From NCBI GenBank assembly GCA_964370205.1, contig CAYJIK010000002.1, positions 1 through 64,000 of the forward strand: DNA of 64,000 nt, given 5' to 3'. The notes below the pieces were generated by a model. That model saw nothing but the letters and a program-made list of their open reading frames with translations, did not search any database and was not told the origin of the DNA. Positions 51,471-60,344 of this stretch are shown here, in pieces (positions within the stretch are counted from its first letter, which is position 1; each line of letters opens with the position of its first letter). The stretch comes from DAMCAP01 sp964370205 (GTDB taxonomy: Bacteria; Bacillota; Clostridia; Oscillospirales; Ruminococcaceae). A program made the translations under genes and the position numbers.

Positions 51471-52406
51471 ATGAAGAAAACTATCGGAATTATGTTGACA
51501 GTAGCACTACTTATCGGAACACTCGGCGCATGTAGCCCTTCGACACCCTCCACAACATCTACACCTTCCACTGCAAGCACAGCAACTCCTCCCGCATCAA
51601 GCACAGCAGAGCCTACAACATCAGGCGGCCCTACAGGTGCGATAACAGTTATCACACGTGAAGACGGTTCAGGCACAAGAGGCGCATTTGTTGAGATTGT
51701 AGGCGTGGTAGACGCTGACGGCAATGACGTTACAAGTATTGACGCTGTTACAATGGACGGTACAGGTAAGGTTATGACATCTGTGTCTGAAGATGCACAG
51801 GCAATCGGTTACATATCCCTCGGTTCACTTAATGACACTGTTAAGGCAATAGCGGTGGACGGCGTCATGCCTACTGTCGAAACAATCCTTGACCAGAGCT
51901 ATAAGGTAGCACGTCCCTTTAACATCGCAACTGCAAAGGGTGCTACACTTGACCCTGTAGCACAGGAGATACTGGACTTCGCTTTCACTCAGGAAGCACA
52001 GGACATAGCAGCTGAAGAAGGCTTTATCCCTGTAGAAGTTACAACATCAAGCTTTACCTCTGCACAGCCTACAGGCACAATCACAATTGGTGGTTCGACA
52101 TCTGTAGCACCGCTGATGGAAAAGCTGATAGAAGCTTACAAAGCACTTAACCCCAATGCAACCATCAACCTTGAAGCGGTTGGTTCTTCCGCAGGTATGG
52201 ACGGCGCTGAGACAGGCTCCTTTGATATCGGTATGGCTTCTCGTGAGATGAAGGATAGCGAAAAGGAAGTGCTGGACGGATATGTTCTGGCGATGGACGG
52301 TATAGCAGTGGTAGTCAACAACTCGAATACGCTTGAGGGTCTGACACTTGACCAGATCAAGGACATCTACATGGGCAACGTGATAGAGTTTGAAGAACTT
52401 GCTTAA
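51471..52406 (+). CDS. pstS: Phosphate-binding lipoprotein PstS with permuted halves
   Basis: Substrate-binding protein of the Pst high-affinity phosphate importer. 311 residues: lipobox GTLGAC (C21), a Ser/Thr/Pro/Ala linker (22-56), then REDGSGTRGAF (63-73), GYISLGS and YKVARPF (144-150), followed by GGSTSVAPLMEKL (207-219), GSSAG, DIGMASREMK and QIKDIYMGN (295-303). In ordinary PstS the GGSTS half comes first and the REDGSGTR half second, so the domain order is circularly permuted here. All phosphate-contact motifs are present. First gene of pstSCAB-phoU-phoBR. Confidence 0.9.
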   Translation: MKKTIGIMLTVALLIGTLGACSPSTPSTTSTPSTASTATPPASSTAEPTTSGGPTGAITVITREDGSGTRGAFVEIVGVVDADGNDVTSIDAVTMDGTGKVMTSVSEDAQAIGYISLGSLNDTVKAIAVDGVMPTVETILDQSYKVARPFNIATAKGATLDPVAQEILDFAFTQEAQDIAAEEGFIPVEVTTSSFTSAQPTGTITIGGSTSVAPLMEKLIEAYKALNPNATINLEAVGSSAGMDGAETGSFDIGMASREMKDSEKEVLDGYVLAMDGIAVVVNNSNTLEGLTLDQIKDIYMGNVIEFEELA

Positions 52407-52428
52407 CTTCGTTTAATAGAACGGTGTA

Positions 52429-52459
52429 CTATAGAGATGACAAACAGTCATCTCTATAG
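52429..52459 (+). other. Perfect hairpin between pstS and pstC
   Basis: 13-bp stem CTATAGAGATGAC/GTCATCTCTATAG (52429-52441/52447-52459), loop AAACA, no T-run. Hairpins at this place in transporter operons commonly keep the binding-protein mRNA in excess over the permease mRNA. Confidence 0.75.
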
Positions 52460-52502
52460 CTACGCTACATTGTTTTAGGAGAGCAAGAAAGGATTTGTAC
52501 AT

Positions 52503-53480
52503 ATGCTTAGAGAAAAAGGCAGAGAACGCCTGTTTGAGCTGTTCTTTTTGATAGTGGCTACCATCTCCATTCTCTGCGTGCTTGTTATCTGCGTATTTTT
52601 GTTTATGCGTGGTGTGCCGGCGATGTTTGAGATAGGCTTTTTTGATTTTTTATTTGGTATGAACTGGTTTCCCAGTAGAGAAACCAACCCCGAGTTTGGA
52701 ATATTCCCGATGATAGCAGGTAGCGTGTACATAACATTTGGCGCTGTGCTTATCGGTGTTCCGATTGGTGTGCTTACAGCGGTGTACATGACGAAGTACT
52801 GCTCTGATAGGCTTTATAAGTATCTAAAGCCTGCTGTTGAACTTATGGCAGGTATACCTTCGATTATTTATGGGTTTTTCGGTATGGTTGTGCTTGTGCC
52901 GTTCATTGACAGCTTTTTTAATCAACTCGAGATTTGGACAACCGACCCACACACAGGCGACCCTTACGCACTGTTTGCCGTTACAGCTTACCGCCCGAAC
53001 GGCAACCCCTATGTGGAGAGCATATTTGCAACGGACGGACAGTCTATACTCACAGCGTCCATACTACTCGGTATAATGATTCTCCCTACTATTATAAATT
53101 TAAGCGAAAGCGCTATTCGAGCAGTCCCCGGCTACTACTACGAGGGCGCAAGGGCACTTGGCTCAACTCACGAACGTGGGATATTTAAGGTAGTGCTTCC
53201 TGCTGCTAAATCCGGCATTATGGCGTCAATAGTTTTGGGCGTAGGACGTGCTATTGGTGAGACCATGGCGGTCATCATGGTGGCAGGTAACCAGTCACGC
53301 TTCACCACAAACATTCTTGACGGTATAAAGACACTGACCGCAAACGTGGTTATGGAGATGAAGTACGCAGCAGACCTTCACGAAGAAGCGCTTATAGCGA
53401 CGGGCGTTGTGCTGTTTTTCTTTATACTTGTTATTAACCTCTGTTTTGCTATATTAAAACGAAAGGTGGATAAGTATTGA
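52503..53480 (+). CDS. pstC: Phosphate ABC transporter permease PstC
   Basis: 325 residues, six membrane helices, binding-protein-dependent permease signature EGARALGSTHERGIFKVVLPAA around 216 (split). It carries an insertion of about 35 residues after helix 3 (TTDPHTGDPYALFAVTAYRPNG) compared with short homologues. ATG 52503 with AAAGGA. The stop overlaps the pstA start by one base. Confidence 0.94.
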   Translation: MLREKGRERLFELFFLIVATISILCVLVICVFLFMRGVPAMFEIGFFDFLFGMNWFPSRETNPEFGIFPMIAGSVYITFGAVLIGVPIGVLTAVYMTKYCSDRLYKYLKPAVELMAGIPSIIYGFFGMVVLVPFIDSFFNQLEIWTTDPHTGDPYALFAVTAYRPNGNPYVESIFATDGQSILTASILLGIMILPTIINLSESAIRAVPGYYYEGARALGSTHERGIFKVVLPAAKSGIMASIVLGVGRAIGETMAVIMVAGNQSRFTTNILDGIKTLTANVVMEMKYAADLHEEALIATGVVLFFFILVINLCFAILKRKVDKY

Positions 53481-54337
53481 TGCAAAGTAATAAAAAGAAG
53501 CTAAACACTGCAAAGTTACTTGTCCATGCGGCGGCGCTTTTGACATTCTCCGCTGTTTCGTTTATCATACTGTATGTGCTACTGCGTGGAGTGCCTGAAC
53601 TGATAGGGGAGATAGGCAACTACTTCTCCGGCGCTCCGTCGCTGTTTGATTTTGAGTATAACTCGGACAATGTGTCTATTATACCGGCTACCGTTAACAC
53701 GGTGGTAATGATATTCTTTGCTATTACCATTTCCTCCTTCTTAGGGATTTCTACCGCTATATACCTCGTTGAGTATGCAAGCTCTGACAGTAAGATAGTG
53801 GGAATTATACGCCTCACCTCCGAGACGCTTGCAGGTATTCCGTCAATCATTTACGGTCTGTTTGGATGGCTGTTTTTTATAACGTTTTTGAAGATACAGC
53901 TGTCTGTCTGGGTGGGTATACTCACTATTTCCATTATGATACTTCCGCTTATAATTCGGTCAACCGAAGAAGCGCTCAAAGCTGTTCCGCAGAGCTACCG
54001 AGAGGCAAGCTTCGGGCTTGGTGCCGCTAAACTGCGGACAATATTTGTCATCATACTCCCCAGTGCCATGAACGGCATACTGGCAGGAGTGATACTTGCG
54101 ATAGGGCGCATAATAGGTGAGACGGCGGCGCTGATATTTACATCAGGGACAACGAGCAATATGGCGCTCAACCCCTTCACGAGCGGTGGTAGGACACTTG
54201 CAGTCCACATATACATGCTCACAAGCGAGGGGATACACTTTCCGCAGGCATATGCGACCTCTGCTATTGTGCTTGGGGTTATAATCGCTATGAATGCGCT
54301 GTCCTCCTTCCTTGCTAAAAAGTTAATGAAGGGCTAG
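53480..54337 (+). CDS. pstA: Phosphate ABC transporter permease PstA
   Basis: 285 residues, six membrane helices, EAA-type loop YREASFGLGAAKLRTIFVIILP (split) near 175. ATG 53480 overlaps the pstC stop (TGATG); AAAGGTGG lies upstream. An adjacent TTG at 53477 is the other possible start. The 200-base gap to pstB holds an R3 element. Confidence 0.94.
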   Translation: MQSNKKKLNTAKLLVHAAALLTFSAVSFIILYVLLRGVPELIGEIGNYFSGAPSLFDFEYNSDNVSIIPATVNTVVMIFFAITISSFLGISTAIYLVEYASSDSKIVGIIRLTSETLAGIPSIIYGLFGWLFFITFLKIQLSVWVGILTISIMILPLIIRSTEEALKAVPQSYREASFGLGAAKLRTIFVIILPSAMNGILAGVILAIGRIIGETAALIFTSGTTSNMALNPFTSGGRTLAVHIYMLTSEGIHFPQAYATSAIVLGVIIAMNALSSFLAKKLMKG

Positions 54338-54416
54338 TAGTGGCGAACTGTGTTCGTCCGATAATAACAAGCATTTTCAAAAATAAATTTTATACCCTTA
54401 CAAAAAGGAATATCCG

Positions 54417-54540
54417 GTTTGAAAATAGAATTTTCAAACAGCAGTTTTGTGTTCTTTGGTACAGCCTCAGTTTTTGAAAATCAGAAACTACATGTGACAA
54501 AATTACACAAAACTTGCAGAAAGGAATGGTCATTATAATG
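54417..54540 (+). repeat. R3 leader element on pstB
   Basis: GTTTGAAAAT-AGA-ATTTTCAAAC (54417-54439), then TTTTGTGTTCTTTGGTACAG with AGCCTC, a spacer and GCAGAAAGGAATGGTCATTA ending in TAATG on the start codon. It splits the otherwise tight pst operon. Confidence 0.85.
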
Positions 54541-55284
54541 AAAATCGAAGTTAAAAACGCTGACCTGTTTTACGGTGACTTTCAAGCGCTTAAGAATATA
54601 AATATGCCTATGAGAGCTAACGAGATTACAGCCTTTATCGGGCCTTCGGGGTGTGGAAAGTCTACACTGTTAAAGTGCCTTAACCGTATGAACGATCTTG
54701 TGGAGGGCTGTAAAATACAGGGCAGCTTTTTACTGGACGGCGAGGATATCTACGGCGATATAGATGTCAACGCTCTAAGGCGACGTGTTGGCATGGTGTT
54801 CCAAAAGCCAAACCCATTTCCGATGAGCATATACGACAACGTGGCGTATGGCCCGAGGACACACGGAATTAAAAGTCGTGCGGAACTGGATGCTATCGTG
54901 GAGAAAAGTCTAAGAGACGCCGCCATCTGGGAGGAGACGAAGGACAGACTGAAGAAATCGGCACTGGGGCTGTCAGGCGGTCAACAACAACGTCTTTGCA
55001 TAGCAAGAGCATTGGCAGTAGGCCCTGAAGTGTTACTGATGGACGAACCCACGTCAGCACTTGACCCCATCTCCACCGCAAAGATAGAGGATCTGGCTAT
55101 AGAGCTTAAAGAGAAATACACTATTGTTATTGTCACTCACAACATGCAACAGGCAACGAGAATAAGCGATCGAACAGCGTTCTTTTTACTGGGTGAGCTG
55201 ATAGAGCACGGTGTTACCGAGGAGATGTTCTCGGTACCTAGGGATCAGCGTACCGAGGATTATATTACCGGTCGATTTGGGTAA
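54538..55284 (+). CDS. pstB: Phosphate ABC transporter ATP-binding protein PstB
   Basis: 248 residues. Walker A GPSGCGKST (about 33-41), Q-loop VFQKPNPFPM, signature LSGGQQQR, Walker B VLLMDEPTSALDP, H-loop VTHNMQQA. ATG 54538 is the family start (MKIEVKNADLFYG); the earlier in-frame ATG belongs to the R3 leader. It energises PstCA. Confidence 0.96.
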   Translation: MKIEVKNADLFYGDFQALKNINMPMRANEITAFIGPSGCGKSTLLKCLNRMNDLVEGCKIQGSFLLDGEDIYGDIDVNALRRRVGMVFQKPNPFPMSIYDNVAYGPRTHGIKSRAELDAIVEKSLRDAAIWEETKDRLKKSALGLSGGQQQRLCIARALAVGPEVLLMDEPTSALDPISTAKIEDLAIELKEKYTIVIVTHNMQQATRISDRTAFFLLGELIEHGVTEEMFSVPRDQRTEDYITGRFG

Positions 55285-55329
55285 ACACTCCTGTGAAGCG
55301 ATTACAGTTACTGAAAGGTTTGATATATT

Positions 55330-55974
55330 ATGAGAAATAAATTTGATGAGCAATTAAGTCATCTTAATAACCTGCTGATAGAGATGGGCGCACTTATAGA
55401 AACCGCTATTGCGTCCGCTGTTCATGCGCTTATTAACCACGATGTAGTGCTTGCGGAAAAGACGATAAGTTTGGACACTGAGGTTGATCAGAAGGAGAAA
55501 GAGATAGAGGCGCTCTGCTTAAAGCTTCTGCTCCAACAGCAACCTGTGGCACGTGACCTTCGTCTCATCTCCGCCGCACTGAAGATGATAACGGACATGG
55601 AGCGTATTGCCGACCAAGCTGTGGATATTGCGGAAATCACGCTTCAACTTGCAGGTTCTGTGTATATAAAGGAGCTTGTACACATACCGGATATGGCGAG
55701 GGCGACTATAAAGATGGTGACAGACAGCATAGATGCGTTTGTGAAGAAGGATTTGGAGCTGGCACAGTCTGTAATAGAATATGATGATATAGTGGACAGT
55801 CTGTTTTCTGTAATAAAAGTTGACCTTATTGGTATGATCCACGACGATAAGTCGGTGGGTGAACAGGCTATGGATCTGTTAATGATAGCGAAGTACTTTG
55901 AGCGTATCGGCGACCATGCCACAAATATTGCGGAGTGGGTGAAGTTCTCTATAACAGGTAAGCACGAAGAATAG
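55330..55974 (+). CDS. phoU: Phosphate signalling protein PhoU
   Basis: Links the Pst transporter to the PhoR kinase and shuts the Pho response when phosphate is plentiful. 214 residues, two PhoU helical bundles: EIEALCLKLLLQQQPVARDLR (split) with MERIADQAVDIAE in the first, FERIGDHATNIAE in the second. Metal-binding E/D-x-x-D motifs are present in both. GAAAGG before ATG 55330. Confidence 0.95.
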   Translation: MRNKFDEQLSHLNNLLIEMGALIETAIASAVHALINHDVVLAEKTISLDTEVDQKEKEIEALCLKLLLQQQPVARDLRLISAALKMITDMERIADQAVDIAEITLQLAGSVYIKELVHIPDMARATIKMVTDSIDAFVKKDLELAQSVIEYDDIVDSLFSVIKVDLIGMIHDDKSVGEQAMDLLMIAKYFERIGDHATNIAEWVKFSITGKHEE

Positions 55975-55985
55975 CGGAGGGTATT

Positions 55986-56068
55986 GTTTGAAAATAACAT
56001 TTGAGAGTCGTGGTTTTGTGCTCTTCGGCATGGCCATAAAGCCTGCAGAAAGGAATGGTTATTAAATG
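55986..56068 (+). repeat. R3 leader element on phoB
   Basis: GTTTGAAAATAACATTTGAG (first hairpin degenerate, 55986-56005), TTTTGTGCTCTTCGGCATGG, then GCAGAAAGGAATGGTTATTA and AATG on the start codon. Here the internal ATG is out of frame with the gene. Confidence 0.75.
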
Positions 56069-56737
56069 GCAAAAGTGTTTGTAGTGGAAGATGACGAAAA
56101 TATAAGAGAACTGGTAAGTTATGCGCTTACGGGTGCTGGCTTTGACGTAACAGCGTTAGAGGATGGCAGACGCCTTTTTGATGAGCTTGATAAGCAGAGC
56201 TGTGATGTGCTACTGCTTGACATAATGCTGCCTAACGAGGACGGTTTACAGATACTTAAACGTCTACGACAGATTACGAAGTATAAGAAGCTACCTGTGA
56301 TAATGCTCACCGCTAAGGGCAGTGAACTGGACAAGGTGAAAGGTCTGGACGGCGGAGCAGATGACTATATAACAAAGCCGTTTTCAGTGCTTGAACTCAT
56401 ATCACGAATGAACGCTCTGCTTAGGCGAACAGGCACGCAAGACGAGCGTTTACTCACATATAAAGAGATAACGATAGACATCCAGCGTCACACTGTTTTA
56501 GCAGATGGAGAGCAGATTACGCTCACGCTGAAGGAATACGATTTGCTAAACTACCTTGTAAGAAACGCCGGGGTGGTGCTGTCTCGAAACCGTATCATCG
56601 AAACAGTCTGGGGTTACGAGTTTGAGGGGGAGAGCAGAACTGTTGACATGCATATAAAGACACTGCGTCAAAAGCTTGGTGTGTTCGGTGAACATATCAA
56701 AACAGTTCGAGGTGTTGGCTACAGGATAGGGGACTAG
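56066..56737 (+). CDS. phoB: PhoB/PhoP-type response regulator
   Basis: OmpR-class regulator expected to bind the Pho box. 223 residues: receiver domain with acidic pocket (E8, D9, D10), phospho-acceptor D52 in LLLDIMLP, T/K switch residues in MLTAKG and ITKPF; winged-helix output (about 127-223) with SRTVDMHIKTLRQKLG. ATG 56066 from the R3 leader. Between phoU and phoR, so the kinase-regulator pair is in the pst operon. Confidence 0.93.
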   Translation: MAKVFVVEDDENIRELVSYALTGAGFDVTALEDGRRLFDELDKQSCDVLLLDIMLPNEDGLQILKRLRQITKYKKLPVIMLTAKGSELDKVKGLDGGADDYITKPFSVLELISRMNALLRRTGTQDERLLTYKEITIDIQRHTVLADGEQITLTLKEYDLLNYLVRNAGVVLSRNRIIETVWGYEFEGESRTVDMHIKTLRQKLGVFGEHIKTVRGVGYRIGD

Positions 56738-56782
56738 CAGACAATTTTATCTGTAACTGCTTTATAGAAAGGATTGCACCGA

Positions 56783-58378
56783 ATGAAAAAACGTATTCTT
56801 GTCAGTATGAGCGCTGTTATACTGCTCACCACCGTTTTTACCGTGATACTCACTGCCCTGTTCTTTCAGCTAAGATTTGGGGCGTATTTTGACGATGTGC
56901 TAAAGGATATCCGCTTGACTGTCATAGAGAGTGGTGGCGAAGTGGTGTACGACAATGTAAAGGACGGTATAACGGAAAACCACGCAGACCGTCCCGAGAT
57001 AATCTCCGCTTTTGAGAGCGGTTATGGTGACAGTAGCAGGCGCTCGGACACGACGGGGAATGTCACCCACTACTACGCTATGAGCATGTCGGACGAGCAT
57101 GTAGTCCGTGTTGCGCTCACTGAGGAGAATATTTCCGAATGGCTGTATTCTTTCCTTCCACATCTGCTGTGGGCAGGCGTTTTAGTTGCAGTTGCTGTTA
57201 TATACTTTGGCACAAAGCTTACAAACATGCTTGTTCGTCCCATCAACGATATAGACCTTGAAAATATATCTGCAATGCCATATGATGAGCTGTCTCCTTT
57301 TGCACGCCGAATAGGGGAGCAGAAAGATGAGATTAGGCAACGTCTGACCGAATCGCAGAACAAGAGTGAAACGATAAACGCAATTGTCAGCAATATGCCG
57401 GAGGGGTTTATCTTGGTGGACAAGGACGGCACTGTGCTACTTTGTAATGACCTTGCGGAAGGGATATGGGGGACTAGCAGCGCAGTGGGCAGAAATATCC
57501 TTGAAATGACACGCAACTGGGAGTTCATCGAAAAGGCACGCCTTTGCATGAGTGGTACACATACGGAGATGACACTGGAAGGTAGCAGGACATATACAGT
57601 CTACTTCAGCCCCTCACGAAACACCGAGCAAGAAGTTGGGGGGGCAATTATCTTCTTTTTAGACGTCACAGAAAAAATACTTGCGGACAAGCAACGTGTG
57701 GAATTTTCCGCCAACGTTTCCCATGAACTAAAGACACCACTCACTACCATCTACGGGCTAAGTGAGATGATGAGTAACTCAATGGTGAAAAAGGAGGACA
57801 TGGAGGAGTTTGCAGGGAAGATATATAACCAGTCCGGCAGACTACTTACTCTTATAGACGACATCATACGCCTTTCGCAGTTTGACGAGGGCGGTATTGA
57901 AAAGACACTCGAGGAGTTTGACCTCTACTGCACTATGCGAAGTGTCGCAGACAGCTTGCTACAGTTTGCTAAGGACAAGCAAGTCACCGTAACCGCCCCT
58001 GACGGAAAGCTGAACATCTCCGCAAACCGCAGTATGATAGAGGAACTACTGTTTAACCTTACAGAAAACGCCATCAAGTACAACAAAGCGGGCGGAAGCG
58101 TTGAGATGAACGCTGAGCAGGACGGAAGTACTGTGAAAATAACTGTCAGAGACACAGGTATCGGTGTTGAAGCAGAGGATATTGCAAACATCTTCAAGCG
58201 TTTTTATCGTGTGGACAAGTCACGTTCGAAGCAGACAGGCGGCACAGGACTGGGTCTTTCCATTGTAAAACACATAGCGGAACAGCACGGCGGTACAGTG
58301 AAAGCAGAGAGTGTCCCTAACGAAGGCACAACTATCATAGCAACAATAAATTCACCGTGTGTCGGTAACCGAGCGTAG
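56783..58378 (+). CDS. phoR: PhoR-type sensor histidine kinase
   Basis: 531 residues: helix 1 (about 8-30), an extracytoplasmic stretch (about 31-125), helix 2 (about 126-145), HAMP-like linker, PAS domain (about 195-300), HisKA with H314 in NVSHELKTPL, and HATPase with N-box NLTENAIKYN, DTGIGV and GTGLGLSIV. ATG 56783 follows AAAGGA; the frame extends three codons earlier. It should phosphorylate the adjacent response regulator under phosphate starvation. Confidence 0.92.
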   Translation: MKKRILVSMSAVILLTTVFTVILTALFFQLRFGAYFDDVLKDIRLTVIESGGEVVYDNVKDGITENHADRPEIISAFESGYGDSSRRSDTTGNVTHYYAMSMSDEHVVRVALTEENISEWLYSFLPHLLWAGVLVAVAVIYFGTKLTNMLVRPINDIDLENISAMPYDELSPFARRIGEQKDEIRQRLTESQNKSETINAIVSNMPEGFILVDKDGTVLLCNDLAEGIWGTSSAVGRNILEMTRNWEFIEKARLCMSGTHTEMTLEGSRTYTVYFSPSRNTEQEVGGAIIFFLDVTEKILADKQRVEFSANVSHELKTPLTTIYGLSEMMSNSMVKKEDMEEFAGKIYNQSGRLLTLIDDIIRLSQFDEGGIEKTLEEFDLYCTMRSVADSLLQFAKDKQVTVTAPDGKLNISANRSMIEELLFNLTENAIKYNKAGGSVEMNAEQDGSTVKITVRDTGIGVEAEDIANIFKRFYRVDKSRSKQTGGTGLGLSIVKHIAEQHGGTVKAESVPNEGTTIIATINSPCVGNRA

Positions 58379-58426
58379 AATTTTCAACATTTTTATCAAC
58401 TTATCCACAACATTTGCACTAAAGTA

Positions 58427-58455
58427 TTGCTTTAAGGTAAATTATATGGTATATT
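58427..58455 (+). promoter_or_regulatory. Promoter of the ABC-F leader
   Basis: TTGCTT (58427-58432), 17 bases, TATATT (58450-58455). The transcript starts near 58462. Confidence 0.65.
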
Positions 58456-58487
58456 ATACACAACAATACTGAAAGGTGGCTCTTAGA

Positions 58488-58508
58488 ATGATCAATACTT
58501 CCCTATAA
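58488..58508 (+). CDS. Leader peptide MINTSL of the ABC-F attenuator
   Basis: ATG-ATC-AAT-ACT-TCC-CTA-TAA, six residues, with GAAAGGTGG ten bases upstream. The codons ACT-TCC-CTA-TAA can pair with TTTATGGGAAGT about 75 bases downstream (near 58577-58588), so a ribosome stalled here would change the leader fold. Short leader peptides of this kind control ABC-F resistance genes in other Firmicutes. Confidence 0.6.
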   Translation: MINTSL

Positions 58509-58711
58509 ATGTCAATGCGCATAAATATAGTCAGACTGCACGGGTAGCATTTACTACTACGTCTACTGTGTTTGCGCCTTTATGGGAAGTTTTATTCTAC
58601 AGCCTCGAAAGTAAAAATAGACTGCGTTTATGTGAGCCTATAATCTGTAGGTTACTCACATCTACAAGTTCTGCTTTGTCGGGTTATGGGATTTTTCCCA
58701 TAACCCTTTTT
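58500..58711 (+). promoter_or_regulatory. Attenuator with terminator before the ABC-F gene
   Basis: After the leader peptide: a long-range ACTTCCC/GGGAAGT stem; a GTGAG-CCTA/TAGG-CTCAC hairpin (near 58634-58663); and a very strong terminator GGGTTATGGGA/TCCCATAACCC (58681-58691/58696-58706) with loop TTTT and T5. The gene begins 75 bases after it. The parts of a ribosome-mediated attenuator are present; which antiterminator forms is not worked out. Confidence 0.7.
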
Positions 58712-58785
58712 GTGTATTGGCATGTAACGGACAACGTAGCAAAGCAAAGCTGTCTGCTGACAGCGTGCCGGAGAGGAGAGTAAAT

Positions 58786-60258
58786 ATGTCAATAATAGAT
58801 GTGTCCGGGTTAACATTCGCCTATGAGGGTAGTTATGACAATATATTTGAGGATGTAAACCTCACTATCCACACCGACTGGAAACTTGGGTTAATCGGTA
58901 GAAACGGCAGGGGAAAAACTACTCTGCTTATGCTACTGCAAAACAAATATGACTATAGTGGGACAATCACAAGCCCTGCAGAATTTATGTATTTCCCGTT
59001 TGAAATAAAGGACGGTACTGTGCTTACGATAGATATAGTGAACAGTGTCGGTGGAGACTACGAGCATTGGCGGTTGCTTAGGGAACTTTCGCTGTTGAGG
59101 GTGGGGGAAGATGTACTGTACAGACCGTTTGACACGCTGTCAAAAGGGGAACAGACTAAGGTGATGCTGTGTGTGCTGTTTTTGGGGGAGGATAGATTTT
59201 TGCTCATAGACGAGCCGACAAACCATCTTGATATGGAGGGGAGGGAGCTTGTAGCGGACTACCTAAACAGCAAGTCGGGGTTTATACTTGTGTCACATGA
59301 CAGAAACTTCCTGGACGCTTGCGTTGACCATATAATTTCCATCAACCGTTCAGACATAGAGCTTATACAAGGTAATTTCTCGAGTTGGTATGAAAACAGC
59401 AGACTTCGTGATGAGTTTGAGCTAGAGGAAAACACAAGGCTGAAAAAAGAGATAAAACGCCTAAGCAAGACTGCCACCGAAAAAGCGGACTGGTCAGACC
59501 GTGTGGAGGCTACCAAGATAGGCGGTCACGCCGCAGACAGAGGGCGGATAGGACACCTAGCTGCAAAGATGATGAAACGCTCAAAGGCTATTGAAAAGCG
59601 TGTGCAGCGTGAGGTGGAGCATAAAAAGTCACTTCTGAAAAACATAGAGCAGTCGGACGACTTAAAGATACACCCTCTGATGTTTCACAATAGTAAGTTA
59701 TTTTCGATGCGTGACCTGTCACTATTTTACGGCGACAAAATGGTATGCGATGGGCTTAGGATAGACATAAATGTCGGCGATCGAATTGCGGTGCAGGGGA
59801 GGAACGGCAGCGGTAAAAGTAGCATTATAAAACTGCTCTGCGGTGGTGATATAAAGTACAGCGGAACTGTCAACAGGGCGAGCGGTATAAAAATATCGTA
59901 TGTACCACAGGACAGCAGTTTCTTGTGCGGTTCTTTTCCCGATTTTGAGCAAGAGCATTCGCTTGATGTGACACTGTTTAGAGCGATCCTTAGGAAACTT
60001 GGCTTTTTACGTGTGCAGTTTGAAAAAACGCTTGAAAACCTCAGCGAAGGACAAAAAAAGAAAGTACTGATAGCAAAGAGCCTATCAGAGAGAGCACATC
60101 TCTATATATGGGACGAGCCACTCAACTACATCGACCTCATTTCACGTATGCAGGTAGAAAATCTTCTGCTAAGCTATAAACCCACCATAGTTTTTGTCGA
60201 GCATGACAGGGAGTTTTGCGAGAGCATTGCCACAAAGGTGTTGCAAATAACCGGCTGA
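58786..60258 (+). CDS. ABC-F ribosomal protection protein, Lsa/CplR-like
   Basis: 490 residues, two ABC domains without membrane segments: first Walker A GRNGRGKTT (about 38-46) and LSKGEQTKVML; a basic interdomain linker (about 195-285) that reaches the ribosome's peptidyl-transferase centre in this family; second Walker A GRNGSGKSS and LSEGQKKKVLI. The N-terminus (MSIIDVSGLTFAYEGSYDNIF) resembles Lsa/CplR proteins giving resistance to lincosamides, streptogramin A and pleuromutilins. ATG 58786 has GGAGAGG. The leader supports antibiotic-inducible control. Drug range is not decidable. Confidence 0.85.
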   Translation: MSIIDVSGLTFAYEGSYDNIFEDVNLTIHTDWKLGLIGRNGRGKTTLLMLLQNKYDYSGTITSPAEFMYFPFEIKDGTVLTIDIVNSVGGDYEHWRLLRELSLLRVGEDVLYRPFDTLSKGEQTKVMLCVLFLGEDRFLLIDEPTNHLDMEGRELVADYLNSKSGFILVSHDRNFLDACVDHIISINRSDIELIQGNFSSWYENSRLRDEFELEENTRLKKEIKRLSKTATEKADWSDRVEATKIGGHAADRGRIGHLAAKMMKRSKAIEKRVQREVEHKKSLLKNIEQSDDLKIHPLMFHNSKLFSMRDLSLFYGDKMVCDGLRIDINVGDRIAVQGRNGSGKSSIIKLLCGGDIKYSGTVNRASGIKISYVPQDSSFLCGSFPDFEQEHSLDVTLFRAILRKLGFLRVQFEKTLENLSEGQKKKVLIAKSLSERAHLYIWDEPLNYIDLISRMQVENLLLSYKPTIVFVEHDREFCESIATKVLQITG

Positions 60259-60344
60259 TACCCGTCGGGGAGAAAGGTTGAATATTTGGGGCGAATGTGG
60301 TATAATTTTCTAAGATTAAATCGAACGTAGAAAGGAATTCACAC

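Noticed and set aside
58401..58409. DnaA box TTATCCACA suggesting a replication origin
   Set aside because: A single copy, with no dnaA/dnaN genes, no box cluster and no AT-rich unwinding region next to it.
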